A DNA stretch of 64,000 nucleotides, taken from assembly GCA_018819175.1 (NCBI GenBank), contig JAHJQQ010000052.1, forward strand, positions 1-64,000, given 5' to 3'. This stretch comes from Gammaproteobacteria bacterium (GTDB lineage: Bacteria; Pseudomonadota; Gammaproteobacteria; Thiohalobacterales; Thiohalobacteraceae). Under the pieces are notes generated by a model, which worked only from the letters and a program-made list of their open reading frames with translations, did no database searches and was not told the origin of the DNA. The position numbers and the translations under genes were made by a program. The stretch's first letter is position 1; each line of letters starts with the position of its first letter. Below, in pieces: positions 42,789-50,478 of the stretch.

Positions 42789-43429
42789 TGAATGACTCTT
42801 CTGCCCAGCGACCGGACGCCTTATTACTGATCGCCAATGGTTGTCCGCATTGCCCAACGGTTTTGCAAGGACTCAGTGACCTGGTGAAATCCGGTCAGCT
42901 CGGTCACCTGGAAGTGATCAACATCAACGTGCATCCGGAGATCGCGCAACTGCATGGCGTGCGCGGCGTACCCTGGTTGCGGATCGGTCCCTTTCAACTG
43001 ACGGGCCTGCGTTCACCGGCGGAGCTCGCGCAATGGGTGCAGCGCGTGCAATCCGAGGAGGGCATGAGAGAATACTTCAACGAGTTGCTCAGCGCCGGTG
43101 ACCTTGCCGGCGTCAGCACCACGCTCAAACGCGCACCGGAAAGCATTGCGACATTGATTCAACTACTCGGCGATCCCGACGCGGAGTTACAGATCCGTCT
43201 CGGCGTCTCCGCCGTCCTGGAAGATCTCGAAGGCAGCGACGCGCTTGCCCGGCAGATCGATGCCCTGGGCGAACTCGGTCAACATACAGATCGGCGCATC
43301 CGCATCGATGCCGCACATGCGCTGGGCCTGAGTCACCGGCCCGCCGCGCGCGCCTATCTCGATGTATTAGTCAAAGATGCGGACGATGAAGTCCGCGAAG
43401 TCGCTACCGAAAGTCTGGCAGGACTCTGA
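42788..43429 (+). CDS. Thioredoxin-like protein with C-terminal HEAT repeats
   Basis: 213 residues from ATG 42788. The N-terminal 85 residues are thioredoxin-like with CPHC (LIANGCPHCPTVLQGL) and the cis-Pro region GVRGVPWLRIGP. The C-terminal 95 residues form HEAT-type helical repeats (RRIRIDAAHALGLSHRPAAR, DDEVREVATESLAGL). No signal peptide, so cytoplasmic. It probably reduces or binds a protein partner recognised by the HEAT part. No Shine-Dalgarno is visible because repeat copy C abuts the start codon. It is 17 bases before the photolyase gene. Confidence 0.82.
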   Translation: MNDSSAQRPDALLLIANGCPHCPTVLQGLSDLVKSGQLGHLEVININVHPEIAQLHGVRGVPWLRIGPFQLTGLRSPAELAQWVQRVQSEEGMREYFNELLSAGDLAGVSTTLKRAPESIATLIQLLGDPDAELQIRLGVSAVLEDLEGSDALARQIDALGELGQHTDRRIRIDAAHALGLSHRPAARAYLDVLVKDADDEVREVATESLAGL

Positions 43430-43446
43430 CAAATGATCTACCTGAC

Positions 43447-44904
43447 ATGAGCAATGTCATCCTCTGGTTTCGCCGCGATCTGCGCCTGGCTGACAATCCG
43501 GCCCTGCAGTACGCTGTCGAGCAGGGTCACCGGATCCTGCCGCTGTTCATCTGGGAACCTGATGAGGATTCCGATTGGACGCCCGGCGCAGCCAGCCGCT
43601 GGTGGCTGCATCACAGCCTGGTGCATCTGCAACACCAGCTGCGTCGGCTCGGCGCGGATCTGATTATTCAATCCGGCGATCCCGCGCAAATACTGGCTCA
43701 ACTAGGTAAGCAGTATGCGATTGACGAAATTCTTTGGAATCGTCTCTATGAACCGCACCAGGTCGTGCGCGATGGCAATCTGAAAACAACCCTGATCGAC
43801 ACCGGTATTGTCGCGCGCAGCTTCAATGCACGGTTGCTGATCGAGCCCTGGCAGCTACTCAAAGGCGACGGCGGACCCTATCGGGTATTCACACCCTTCT
43901 GGAAAATGCTGCAGCGGCTGTACGTCGAATCGAGGCCGAAAGCGGCACCGACGTCACTCAACGCCATCAGCGTTGCTGACACAGACAACTTACCAATCGA
44001 CGCCCTGCGGCTGTTACCAGACAAACCCTGGGATGAAGGGCTCTACAGTCACTGGCGCCCAGGTGAGATTGGCGCACATGCGCGTCTGCATGCCGCATTG
44101 GATGGCGCACTGATCGATTACACCACCGGTCGTGATCATCCGGGACACGCGGGTACTTCACGATTATCTCCACATCTGCATTTCGGCGAACTCGGGCCGC
44201 GTCAGGTGTGGTTCGCGGTGCGCGCCTGGGCCGCCGGAAATAGCGGCCCCGGTTATGTGGAAGCCGCCGACAGTTTTCTGCGCCAACTTGGCTGGCGCGA
44301 ATTCGCCATACACCTGCTGTATCACTTCCCGCATACCGCGGATGCTCCGCTGGATGCACGCTTCAATCACATGCCCTGGTCGACCGATGCAGGCACGGCA
44401 CTGCGTGCCTGGCAGACAGGTCGCACCGGTATCCCGATTGTCGATGCCGGCATGCGCGAGCTTTGGCAGACCGGGTGGATGCACAACCGAGTGCGCATGC
44501 TGGTCGCTTCGTTGCTGACCAAGAATCTGCGCATCCATTGGTTGGAAGGCGCGCGCTGGTTCTGGGACACGCTGGTGGATGCGGACCTCGCCAACAACAC
44601 CCTGGGTTGGCAATGGGTGGCCGGTTGCGGCGCGGACGCCTCGCCCTACTTCCGCATTTTCAATCCCGTGGTACAGGGCGAACGTTTCGATCCCAAAGGT
44701 GACTATGTACGTCAGTGGGTACCGGAGCTGCGCGCGTTACCGGAGAAGTGGATACACCAGCCTGCAGCAGCGCCGGCGAATGTGCTGGCCGAGGCCAACA
44801 TTGAACTTGGGCGTGATTACCCACTCCCGATTGTCGATCTGAAGACTTCCCGCGAGGACATATTGCGCCTGTGGGACATCATCAAACGACAACCACGTGA
44901 ATGA
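43447..44904 (+). CDS. phrB: Class I CPD photolyase (deoxyribodipyrimidine photo-lyase)
   Basis: 485 residues. N-terminal antenna domain (VILWFRRDLRLADNPAL) and C-terminal FAD domain with TSRLSPHLHFGELGPRQVW, FLRQLGWREFA, DAGMRELWQTGWMHNRVRM, DLANNTLGWQWVAG and PYFRIFNPVVQGERFDP. It repairs cyclobutane pyrimidine dimers with blue light. Length and motifs are complete. It lies 17 bases after the thioredoxin-HEAT gene and is probably co-transcribed with it. Confidence 0.95.
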   Translation: MSNVILWFRRDLRLADNPALQYAVEQGHRILPLFIWEPDEDSDWTPGAASRWWLHHSLVHLQHQLRRLGADLIIQSGDPAQILAQLGKQYAIDEILWNRLYEPHQVVRDGNLKTTLIDTGIVARSFNARLLIEPWQLLKGDGGPYRVFTPFWKMLQRLYVESRPKAAPTSLNAISVADTDNLPIDALRLLPDKPWDEGLYSHWRPGEIGAHARLHAALDGALIDYTTGRDHPGHAGTSRLSPHLHFGELGPRQVWFAVRAWAAGNSGPGYVEAADSFLRQLGWREFAIHLLYHFPHTADAPLDARFNHMPWSTDAGTALRAWQTGRTGIPIVDAGMRELWQTGWMHNRVRMLVASLLTKNLRIHWLEGARWFWDTLVDADLANNTLGWQWVAGCGADASPYFRIFNPVVQGERFDPKGDYVRQWVPELRALPEKWIHQPAAAPANVLAEANIELGRDYPLPIVDLKTSREDILRLWDIIKRQPRE

Positions 44905-44944
44905 GTAATATTACTTGGTGAACCTCTAGATTTATTCATAGAAG

Positions 44945-45076
44945 CCGTCATTGCGAGCTAAGCGAAGCAATCTCCCAACAGCAGCGTCAATCATTCAGGC
45001 TTTTGGGGCCACCCTGCGGGCGTTCTACGCTCGCAAGCTCGCTTGTGCCGCGTCGCTACGCTCCTCGCAATGACGG
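44945..45076. repeat. Palindromic repeat (CCGTCATTGCGAG family), copy 1
   Basis: Arms CCGTCATTGCGAG (44945-44957) and CTCGCAATGACGG (45064-45076) are exact complements. The flanking ttcatagaa and the gcgaagcaatctc block are shared with the inverted copy at 55809-55963. It lies between the convergent photolyase and porin genes. Confidence 0.8.
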
Positions 45077-45169
45077 TTTAATCAGACCTTCCTTAATTAA
45101 GTTTACTTATCGCGGAAAGATCACCGGCCGGACATCCTTGTGGCCGATGAGGTGACACGAGGTTTACAC

Positions 45170-46492
45170 TCAGAAAATCGCGAGTAGCTGCACTGACACC
45201 CGATCGTCCATGCCATCCAGAATCTGATTCGGCACAGCACTCCCGGCCAGATTCGGCGCTTCGGCATCGCGTAATTCGTAGTTGAAAATCAACCGCGTCT
45301 TCTTGTTGAAGGAATACTGCGCTCCGGCGGTCCAGGTCGTAAAGGTACGCTCCTCGGATGAGGTCTTGGTCGCCCGGTTCAACGTGTCGTACCGCAGATC
45401 CAGCTCGATATTAGGCAGCACTTTATAACCCGCATCGATGTACCAACCATCGGCCTCATCCTCAGGCAGAATATTCCAAGAGGCCACGGCGGTTGCCGCG
45501 TTATTCAGCGTTCCCGGCACAGCCGCACCATCCGTTCCATTGAAGATCATGCCATCGGCCTTGATGTATTCCGCACTGGCGCGATACTTATCCTTACGGA
45601 ATGTGCTGCCCAAACCCCAACGCGTGCGGTCGAAATCACCGACAGTCTGCGTGGGGCCAGTGGCCAAGGTGCGCTTGCCCTGCTGATGCCAGGCATACAG
45701 CTTCAAACCCTGACGACGCGCGCCCTCGCCACCGAACACACGCTCGGAAGCCCAGTACAGCGTGAGATCCTTGTCGTTGTTATCGTCGCCACGCGCAATG
45801 CCGTTGCCATTACCGATCATTGCCGCATAGCTGTGTTCCCAATTGCCGGTATTGAACCAGTCGAACACCTGCACGCCCACATCACGGAAGGCACCGACAG
45901 AACCGTTCGGGTCGTTCGCACCCACACTGGTCACTGAACCATCGCTGTCGAAGAAACGTTCCAGCAGCATCATATTGGTCACGTTGGTAAAATTAATGTA
46001 ATCGAACACATGGATGGCCATCAGGCCTTCTTCGGAACCCGGGTATTTGAATTGACCGATACGGAATCGCGCGCCCTTGATGTGATTCAGTGTGACACTG
46101 GCATCGGTGACCTTGACACTGCCACCACCATTGCTGGTGATGCCGTTATTGCCTGCTTCCAGCAGCAGGAAATAATTGACGTTACTGTCCAACGGGAAGC
46201 CAGTGCCGCGCACACCCAGGCGTGCGCGTCGGATGCTGAATGTTGAGTTCGTGTCCAGATCCGGACCGATTTGATTGAACTGTGCCGGCTTACCGGCGAA
46301 CGGCCCGGCTTTCAGCTCGGTGCCATCGGTGTACTGGTATTCCGGCTGCACAAAGCCCCAGACATTGGCGCGCTCGGAGGCCCCCGCTGGTTCCGTCCCC
46401 TGAAGGGCCAGCCAATTGGCGGCCTGAACCGACACACTGCCCACTGTCAGGGCGATACAGCTACTGATAGTTGCTTTTCTGATATATGACAT
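45170..46492 (-). CDS. Phosphate-selective porin O/P family outer-membrane protein
   Basis: 440 residues. A signal peptide (1-24, ending VQA) precedes a beta-barrel sequence with alternating polar/apolar strands and terminal Phe (VSVQLLAIF). Blocks FSIRRARLGVRGTGFPLDSNVNYFLLLEAG and RFRIGQFKYPGSEEGL match the Porin_O_P family; the substrate may be phosphate or another anion. A sigma70-like TTGACA (46569-46574, minus) with TAAAAT 15 bases on lies upstream. It follows the DsrE genes on the same strand but may have its own promoter. Confidence 0.85.
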   Translation of the reverse strand: MSYIRKATISSCIALTVGSVSVQAANWLALQGTEPAGASERANVWGFVQPEYQYTDGTELKAGPFAGKPAQFNQIGPDLDTNSTFSIRRARLGVRGTGFPLDSNVNYFLLLEAGNNGITSNGGGSVKVTDASVTLNHIKGARFRIGQFKYPGSEEGLMAIHVFDYINFTNVTNMMLLERFFDSDGSVTSVGANDPNGSVGAFRDVGVQVFDWFNTGNWEHSYAAMIGNGNGIARGDDNNDKDLTLYWASERVFGGEGARRQGLKLYAWHQQGKRTLATGPTQTVGDFDRTRWGLGSTFRKDKYRASAEYIKADGMIFNGTDGAAVPGTLNNAATAVASWNILPEDEADGWYIDAGYKVLPNIELDLRYDTLNRATKTSSEERTFTTWTAGAQYSFNKKTRLIFNYELRDAEAPNLAGSAVPNQILDGMDDRVSVQLLAIF

Positions 46493-46582
46493 TGTTATCT
46501 CCTAGACGACATTAGCACGTCTTCAGCCTGTGGCGGGAGGACGGCAAATTTTATTTATGCGATGAGTTTGTCAACCTGACGG

Positions 46583-47032
46583 CTAGGGCCGCACCAGCGT
46601 GTAGCCCTGATCGGTCAGCTCCAGAATGCGCACAATGCCGGCGTCCACGGGTTTCGAACGGCTGTTGAGCGCGGGCGCATATCCGAGGGCATTCGTCATG
46701 GCTGCGATGGTATTGTTACAAGCGGCGAAGCGCACACCGGAATTATCGACCAGCGCATCGATGCGCCCGGCATTCACATTCTCGGCAAACAGCAGTCGCA
46801 AACCAGGACCAAAGGCCACAATCTCAATGTCTACCTTATCGACGCCGTAAGACTTGATAAGATTGTTAGCGACATTCAGCACCAAGGTCTGCTTGGCTGA
46901 ATCGTCGTCGCTGATCTGAATAACGATCTTGTGTTCGGCAAATGGCTTATCACTTGGCGCCGCGTGCGCATTGCCCAGGAACACCAGCACGGCAAGCAAT
47001 ACCACTGTCAATGTATTTCTAATGGACATCAT
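46583..47032 (-). CDS. Secreted DsrE-like protein (first of two)
   Basis: 149 residues from ATG 47032 (GAGGTG five bases upstream). A signal peptide (1-24) with AHA-A cleavage precedes a DsrE-like alpha/beta domain: HKIVIQISDDDSAKQ, VDIEIVAFGPGLRLL, GVRFAACNNTI with Cys105, and a C-terminal DQGYTLVRP. DsrE/TusD proteins carry sulfur as persulfide on cysteine; exported members are poorly characterised. It shares this pattern with the second DsrE protein and with the periplasmic part of the anti-sigma factor across the divergent promoter. Confidence 0.85.
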   Translation of the reverse strand: MMSIRNTLTVVLLAVLVFLGNAHAAPSDKPFAEHKIVIQISDDDSAKQTLVLNVANNLIKSYGVDKVDIEIVAFGPGLRLLFAENVNAGRIDALVDNSGVRFAACNNTIAAMTNALGYAPALNSRSKPVDAGIVRILELTDQGYTLVRP

Positions 47033-47105
47033 GTAATCACCTCTCCTCTCAATGAATGGCCCTGCTATCTTTTCCAACCCAATAATCAGGCCCAAAGAAT
47101 CCACT

Positions 47106-47128
47106 CCGGCTGCATTATTTCCAGCCGG
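47106..47128 (-). other. Intercistronic hairpin between the DsrE genes
   Basis: CCGGCTG (47122-47128 on minus) and CAGCCGG (47106-47112) pair around a nine-base loop, just after the stop of the upstream DsrE gene. No T run follows, so it more likely sets relative mRNA levels than ends transcription. Confidence 0.5.
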
Positions 47129-47143
47129 CTCAGATAAAATGCT

Positions 47144-47626
47144 TCAGGGTTTTATGTAGGCGTAACCTTGCGATTGCAGGATCGCCAACTGCGCGACACC
47201 GGAGGGGACAACATCGACCTCGCTCACGCCATACAGGCCGTCGAGTGGAATATTCCGGCCTTTGATCGTGTTGTTGCAGACCTGGAATTGCACATTCTGC
47301 TGTTTTAAACCTTCCACCTTGACCTGCATTTCCTCGGTGGAGTTCGCTGTCATCATTTTGGTTTTTGCGAGCGCATCGGGATACAGCAGCAGCGATAGAC
47401 CGTCGCCGTGCAGAACCACTTTGATATCCAGACTGTCAGCGCCGGCGGCACTGATGTGATTCTGGATGTTACGCAACGCGCCTAATTGCTCTTTAGCGTC
47501 GCCGCTATTGATGTGATAAACCACTTTCTGTTTTTCTGTGGGTATATTTGCGGGTATATCTGCGGCTAATACCATACCCGCCAGACCCAGAAATACCGCC
47601 AGAACCATGCCAATGAGTTTGTGCAT
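47144..47626 (-). CDS. Secreted DsrE-like protein (second, promoter-proximal)
   Basis: 160 residues. Signal peptide 1-21 (LAGMVLAA), then a DsrE-like fold: QKVVYHINSGDAKEQ, LDIKVVLHGDGLSLLL, VQFQVCNNTIKGR with Cys117 and SQGYAYIKP at the end. AAGGAG lies upstream of ATG 47626, and an ECF-type promoter (47662-47689) lies about 30 bases before the AAGGAG-led leader. It is the first gene of the minus-strand set and divergent from the sigma factor gene. Likely a periplasmic sulfur or redox binding protein; function unproven. Confidence 0.86.
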   Translation of the reverse strand: MHKLIGMVLAVFLGLAGMVLAADIPANIPTEKQKVVYHINSGDAKEQLGALRNIQNHISAAGADSLDIKVVLHGDGLSLLLYPDALAKTKMMTANSTEEMQVKVEGLKQQNVQFQVCNNTIKGRNIPLDGLYGVSEVDVVPSGVAQLAILQSQGYAYIKP

Positions 47627-47661
47627 GCCTTCTCTCCTTCCGTCGCTTTTGTTGTATGTCC

Positions 47662-47689
47662 TAGAGCGTAGGGAAATAGGGATTATTCC
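47662..47689 (-). promoter_or_regulatory. ECF-type promoter for the DsrE gene
   Basis: On the minus strand GGAATA (-35, 47684-47689), 16-nt spacer, GCTCTA (-10, 47662-47667). It has the same spacing and TCTA core as the promoter facing the sigma gene. The predicted start near 47655 leaves a leader of about 29 bases with AAGGAG before ATG 47626. Confidence 0.6.
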
Positions 47690-47725
47690 AAGAGATTTCC
47701 CCTTTATGGCTTGGCGAAAAAATAT

Positions 47726-47753
47726 GGAATAGAAGGCTAGTCATTCACGTCTA
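47726..47753 (+). promoter_or_regulatory. ECF-type autoregulatory promoter for the sigma operon
   Basis: GGAATA (47726-47731), 16-nt spacer, CGTCTA (47748-47753), the classic ECF pattern. The transcript would start near 47760, almost at ATG 47764, so the mRNA would be leaderless or nearly so from this promoter. Confidence 0.6.
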
Positions 47754-47763
47754 TATGGGTAGC

Positions 47764-48315
47764 ATGAAAATAATAGACAGATTCTGCAGCGCCCGAAGCC
47801 TGCGCCAGCGCATCGCCAGCAGTCGCGACCGCCTGTACAAGGTGGCCTTGGCTTGGAGCGGTGACGCTATGGTTGCTGACGATCTGGTGCAGGAGACGCT
47901 CGAAAACGCATTGGCTAAATCGCATCAGCTGCGCGAAGTCGATCGGTTGTATGCCTGGATGTACTCGATTATGAACAACCGCTGGCGCCATTATCTGCGC
48001 CGGCAACGCCCCGACTGCGAACTGGATGAGTCGCAACACGCCAGTGACTCCGACCCCGAAGCACTCAGCGGTCAGCAAGAGGTAGTGACTCGCGTTCGCG
48101 CGGCCATCGCCCGCCTGCCGGTCGGTCAGCGTGAGGTACTGACATTGGTGGATCTCGAAGGCTTCGCTTACCAGGAGGTGGCGGATATTCTCGAAATCCC
48201 GATTGGAACGGTGATGAGCCGGCTGAATCGCGCGCGCGGATTTCTGCAAACCGCATTGCGTAGTATGCAGTCAGATTCACCTGTGCTGGCAGCGCGGTTA
48301 CGGAGGGTACAATGA
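47764..48315 (+). CDS. ECF-type RNA polymerase sigma factor
   Basis: 183 residues from ATG 47764; ATG 47755 would add three residues but lies upstream of the predicted transcript start. Region 2 is RLYKVALAWSGDAMVADDLV with QETLENAL and AWMYSIMNNRWRHYLRR. Region 4 is ARLPVGQREVLTLVDLEGFAYQEVADILEIPIGTVMSRLNRAR. It lacks regions 1 and 3 as ECF factors do. It overlaps the anti-sigma gene by four bases. A matching ECF-type promoter pair lies upstream in both directions. Confidence 0.92.
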   Translation: MKIIDRFCSARSLRQRIASSRDRLYKVALAWSGDAMVADDLVQETLENALAKSHQLREVDRLYAWMYSIMNNRWRHYLRRQRPDCELDESQHASDSDPEALSGQQEVVTRVRAAIARLPVGQREVLTLVDLEGFAYQEVADILEIPIGTVMSRLNRARGFLQTALRSMQSDSPVLAARLRRVQ

Positions 48316-49016
48316 GCGCGCATGAAGAATTTTCCAACAACACGCTGCATGCCTTTGTCGATGGACAACTGCAGGGTGACGAACGTAAGAAACTGTTATC
48401 CGCCATGGAGGCGGATGCCGATTTGCGGGAACATGTCTGTGCGCTGCGGCGCACCAAGGAATGGGTCAATCTCGCGTTTGAGGGCGCCCAGGCGCCACAG
48501 CATCCGTTACCCACTATTTCAGGAACAGCAGGCTGGTCCCGCTTAGCCGGTCTGGCAGCATCACTGCTGTTACTCGCATCAGGTTTTTTGCTCGGCTGGA
48601 TGGCCTCCAGTGCAGATGAACCACTGCATACCGTGGTACAACGTCAGCTTGAGCCCGGCAATCACAAAGTGGTCCTGCATATCGATCGCTCCGACAAGGC
48701 GCGTTTTGATGAGGTCCTGGACGGCGCCGAGGAATTGCTGCGCGATTATCGCGATAAAGGCATGGAGGTCGATGTCTTGGCCAATGCCGGCGGCATCGAC
48801 CTGCTGCGCGCGGATGTTTCTCCCTATGCACAACGCGTCGCCCGCATGATGCGTGACTACGAAAACCTGCATTTCATTGCCTGCACCAATTCCCTGTTAC
48901 GACTTAGGGAAAAAGGCATTCAACCTCTGCTGATCGACAATACCCAGCAGGACAGCACCGCCGTCGAGCACATCATCCATAGACTGCAGCAGGGTTGGGC
49001 CTATATCCGGGTCTGA
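48312..49016 (+). CDS. Transmembrane anti-sigma factor with periplasmic DsrE-like domain
   Basis: 234 residues. The N-terminal cytoplasmic part (1-75: LHAFVDGQLQGDERKKLLSA, LREHVCALRRTKEWV) resembles anti-sigma domains; H41 and C43 are present but the full zinc motif HxxxCxxC is not. One membrane helix spans 78-98 (LAASLLLLASGFLLGWMA). The periplasmic part (105-234) aligns with the two secreted DsrE proteins: HKVVLHIDRSDKARFDE, MEVDVLANAGGIDLL, LHFIACTNSLLRL with C191 and QQGWAYIRV at the end. Translationally coupled to the sigma factor (ATGA). It presumably holds the sigma factor until its DsrE domain senses a periplasmic signal. Confidence 0.88.
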   Translation: MSAHEEFSNNTLHAFVDGQLQGDERKKLLSAMEADADLREHVCALRRTKEWVNLAFEGAQAPQHPLPTISGTAGWSRLAGLAASLLLLASGFLLGWMASSADEPLHTVVQRQLEPGNHKVVLHIDRSDKARFDEVLDGAEELLRDYRDKGMEVDVLANAGGIDLLRADVSPYAQRVARMMRDYENLHFIACTNSLLRLREKGIQPLLIDNTQQDSTAVEHIIHRLQQGWAYIRV

Positions 49017-49111
49017 TTCGCACCGACTCGATATCAATCACTATCCCGATGGGTGATCAAAGCTCGGATACGCAGTAAACTCTCCTTACCCGACCCGGGC
49101 AGGAGAATTTG

Positions 49112-50197
49112 ATGAAGGCAGTATCCCGCGACCAAGACACCGTGCCGGCAACGCGCCTGCAGCAGTTTCCGCTGCCGGGCAGCACGCCCGAGCCCGACTA
49201 TGCGCCGGGGGAACGCGATGCTCTCATCGACCGCATCAAGCGCCTGTTAAAAGAACGCGATGCGGTGCTGGTCGCGCACTACTATACCCACGAAGACCTG
49301 CAGCGCATCGCCGAGGAGACTGGTGGTTATGTCTCCGACTCGCTGGACATGGCGCGCTTCGGCAATGAACATCCCGCAACAACACTCGTCGTCGCCGGCG
49401 TGCGCTTCATGGGCGAGACCGCCAAGATTCTCAACCCGGAAAAGCGCGTGCTCATGCCCACGCTGCGGGCCGAATGTTCGCTGGATCTGAGCTGCCCGGC
49501 CGAAGATTTCGTCCCCTTCTGCGATGCCCATCCCGACCGCACTGTAGTGGTCTATGCCAATACCAGCGCTGCCGTTAAAGCGCGCGCCGATTGGGTGGTC
49601 ACGTCCAGCATCGCCGTCGATGTCGCCAAACACCTGGCCGAACGTGGCGAAAAACTCATCTGGGCACCGGATAGACACCTGGGCGATTACGTACAGCGCG
49701 TCTCCGGTGCCGACATGCTGCTCTGGAAAGGCGGCTGCGTAGTACATGAAGCCTTCAAGGCCAGCGCATTGCAGGCACTGATGAAGCAACACCCCGAGGC
49801 CGCGGTACTCGTGCATCCAGAATCACCCGAACCGGTGATCGCCCTGGCCGATGTCGTCGGCTCCACCACCCAGCTCATCAAAGCTGCGCACGATCTGCCC
49901 AATACCACGCTCATCGTCGCCACCGACAACGGCATTCTCTACAAAATGCGTCAGGCCGCACCCGGCAAGAAGTTCCTCGAAGCACCCACCGTCGGGGAAG
50001 GTGCGACCTGCGTGTCCTGCGCCCATTGCCCCTGGATGGCCATGAATGATCTGCGCAATCTTGCGGACGTCCTGGAAACCGGCAGCAATGAGATCCACGT
50101 CGATGAAGCGATCCGCGTCAAGGCACTGCGCTCGACACAGCGCATGATCGACTTCGGCAAGCAACGGACGGCGGCGAAAGTCGTGTCGGGAGATTAA
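49112..50197 (+). CDS. nadA: Quinolinate synthase A
   Basis: 361 residues from ATG 49112 (AGGAG six to seven bases upstream). It condenses iminoaspartate with dihydroxyacetone phosphate to quinolinate in NAD synthesis and carries an oxygen-sensitive 4Fe-4S cluster. The three ligand cysteines fit LRAECSLDLSCP, WKGGCVVHE and GATCVSCAHCPWM. Also seen are VAHYYTHEDLQ, GVRFMGETAKILNP, WAPDRHLGDYV and VHPESPEPV. Length is normal. It stands alone; NadB is not encoded nearby. Confidence 0.95.
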   Translation: MKAVSRDQDTVPATRLQQFPLPGSTPEPDYAPGERDALIDRIKRLLKERDAVLVAHYYTHEDLQRIAEETGGYVSDSLDMARFGNEHPATTLVVAGVRFMGETAKILNPEKRVLMPTLRAECSLDLSCPAEDFVPFCDAHPDRTVVVYANTSAAVKARADWVVTSSIAVDVAKHLAERGEKLIWAPDRHLGDYVQRVSGADMLLWKGGCVVHEAFKASALQALMKQHPEAAVLVHPESPEPVIALADVVGSTTQLIKAAHDLPNTTLIVATDNGILYKMRQAAPGKKFLEAPTVGEGATCVSCAHCPWMAMNDLRNLADVLETGSNEIHVDEAIRVKALRSTQRMIDFGKQRTAAKVVSGD

Positions 50198-50292
50198 TAA
50201 TTGAATCTTGTACTGCGGGTTATTTTCTACTGCCTTCAGGTCGACGAAACATTAGACCAGATTAACTTAGGCACACATTTAAAAATTTCGGT

Positions 50293-50378
50293 AAAGCGGC
50301 TATCGACCGTTCTCGGTAATGCAGCAAAAACCGATTTCCTGATTACGCAAAGCCTGCTCTGTGCCAGAAGCGGATCTT
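50293..50378 (+). repeat. Degenerate direct repeat left of the AraC/NmrA cassette
   Basis: This segment (AAAGCGGCTATCGACCGTTC ... CTGTGCCAGAAGCGG) resembles 53053-53138 in the same orientation, with the exact core TCGACCGTTCTCGGT. The rest of 50198-50478 shows no gene. Confidence 0.6.
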
Positions 50379-50478
50379 GCCAAAACCAAGAATCAGCCAA
50401 GATCAATCAAGTCTGAGATACCCCATTGAACTAAATAAACTGTTGTACGTCGAATACATATTCAATAGTTCGGCACGG

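Noticed and set aside
46493..46582. ECF-type promoter before the porin gene
   Set aside because: A CGTCTA is present near the porin start but no GGAATA lies 16 bases upstream; a sigma70-like TTGACA fits better.
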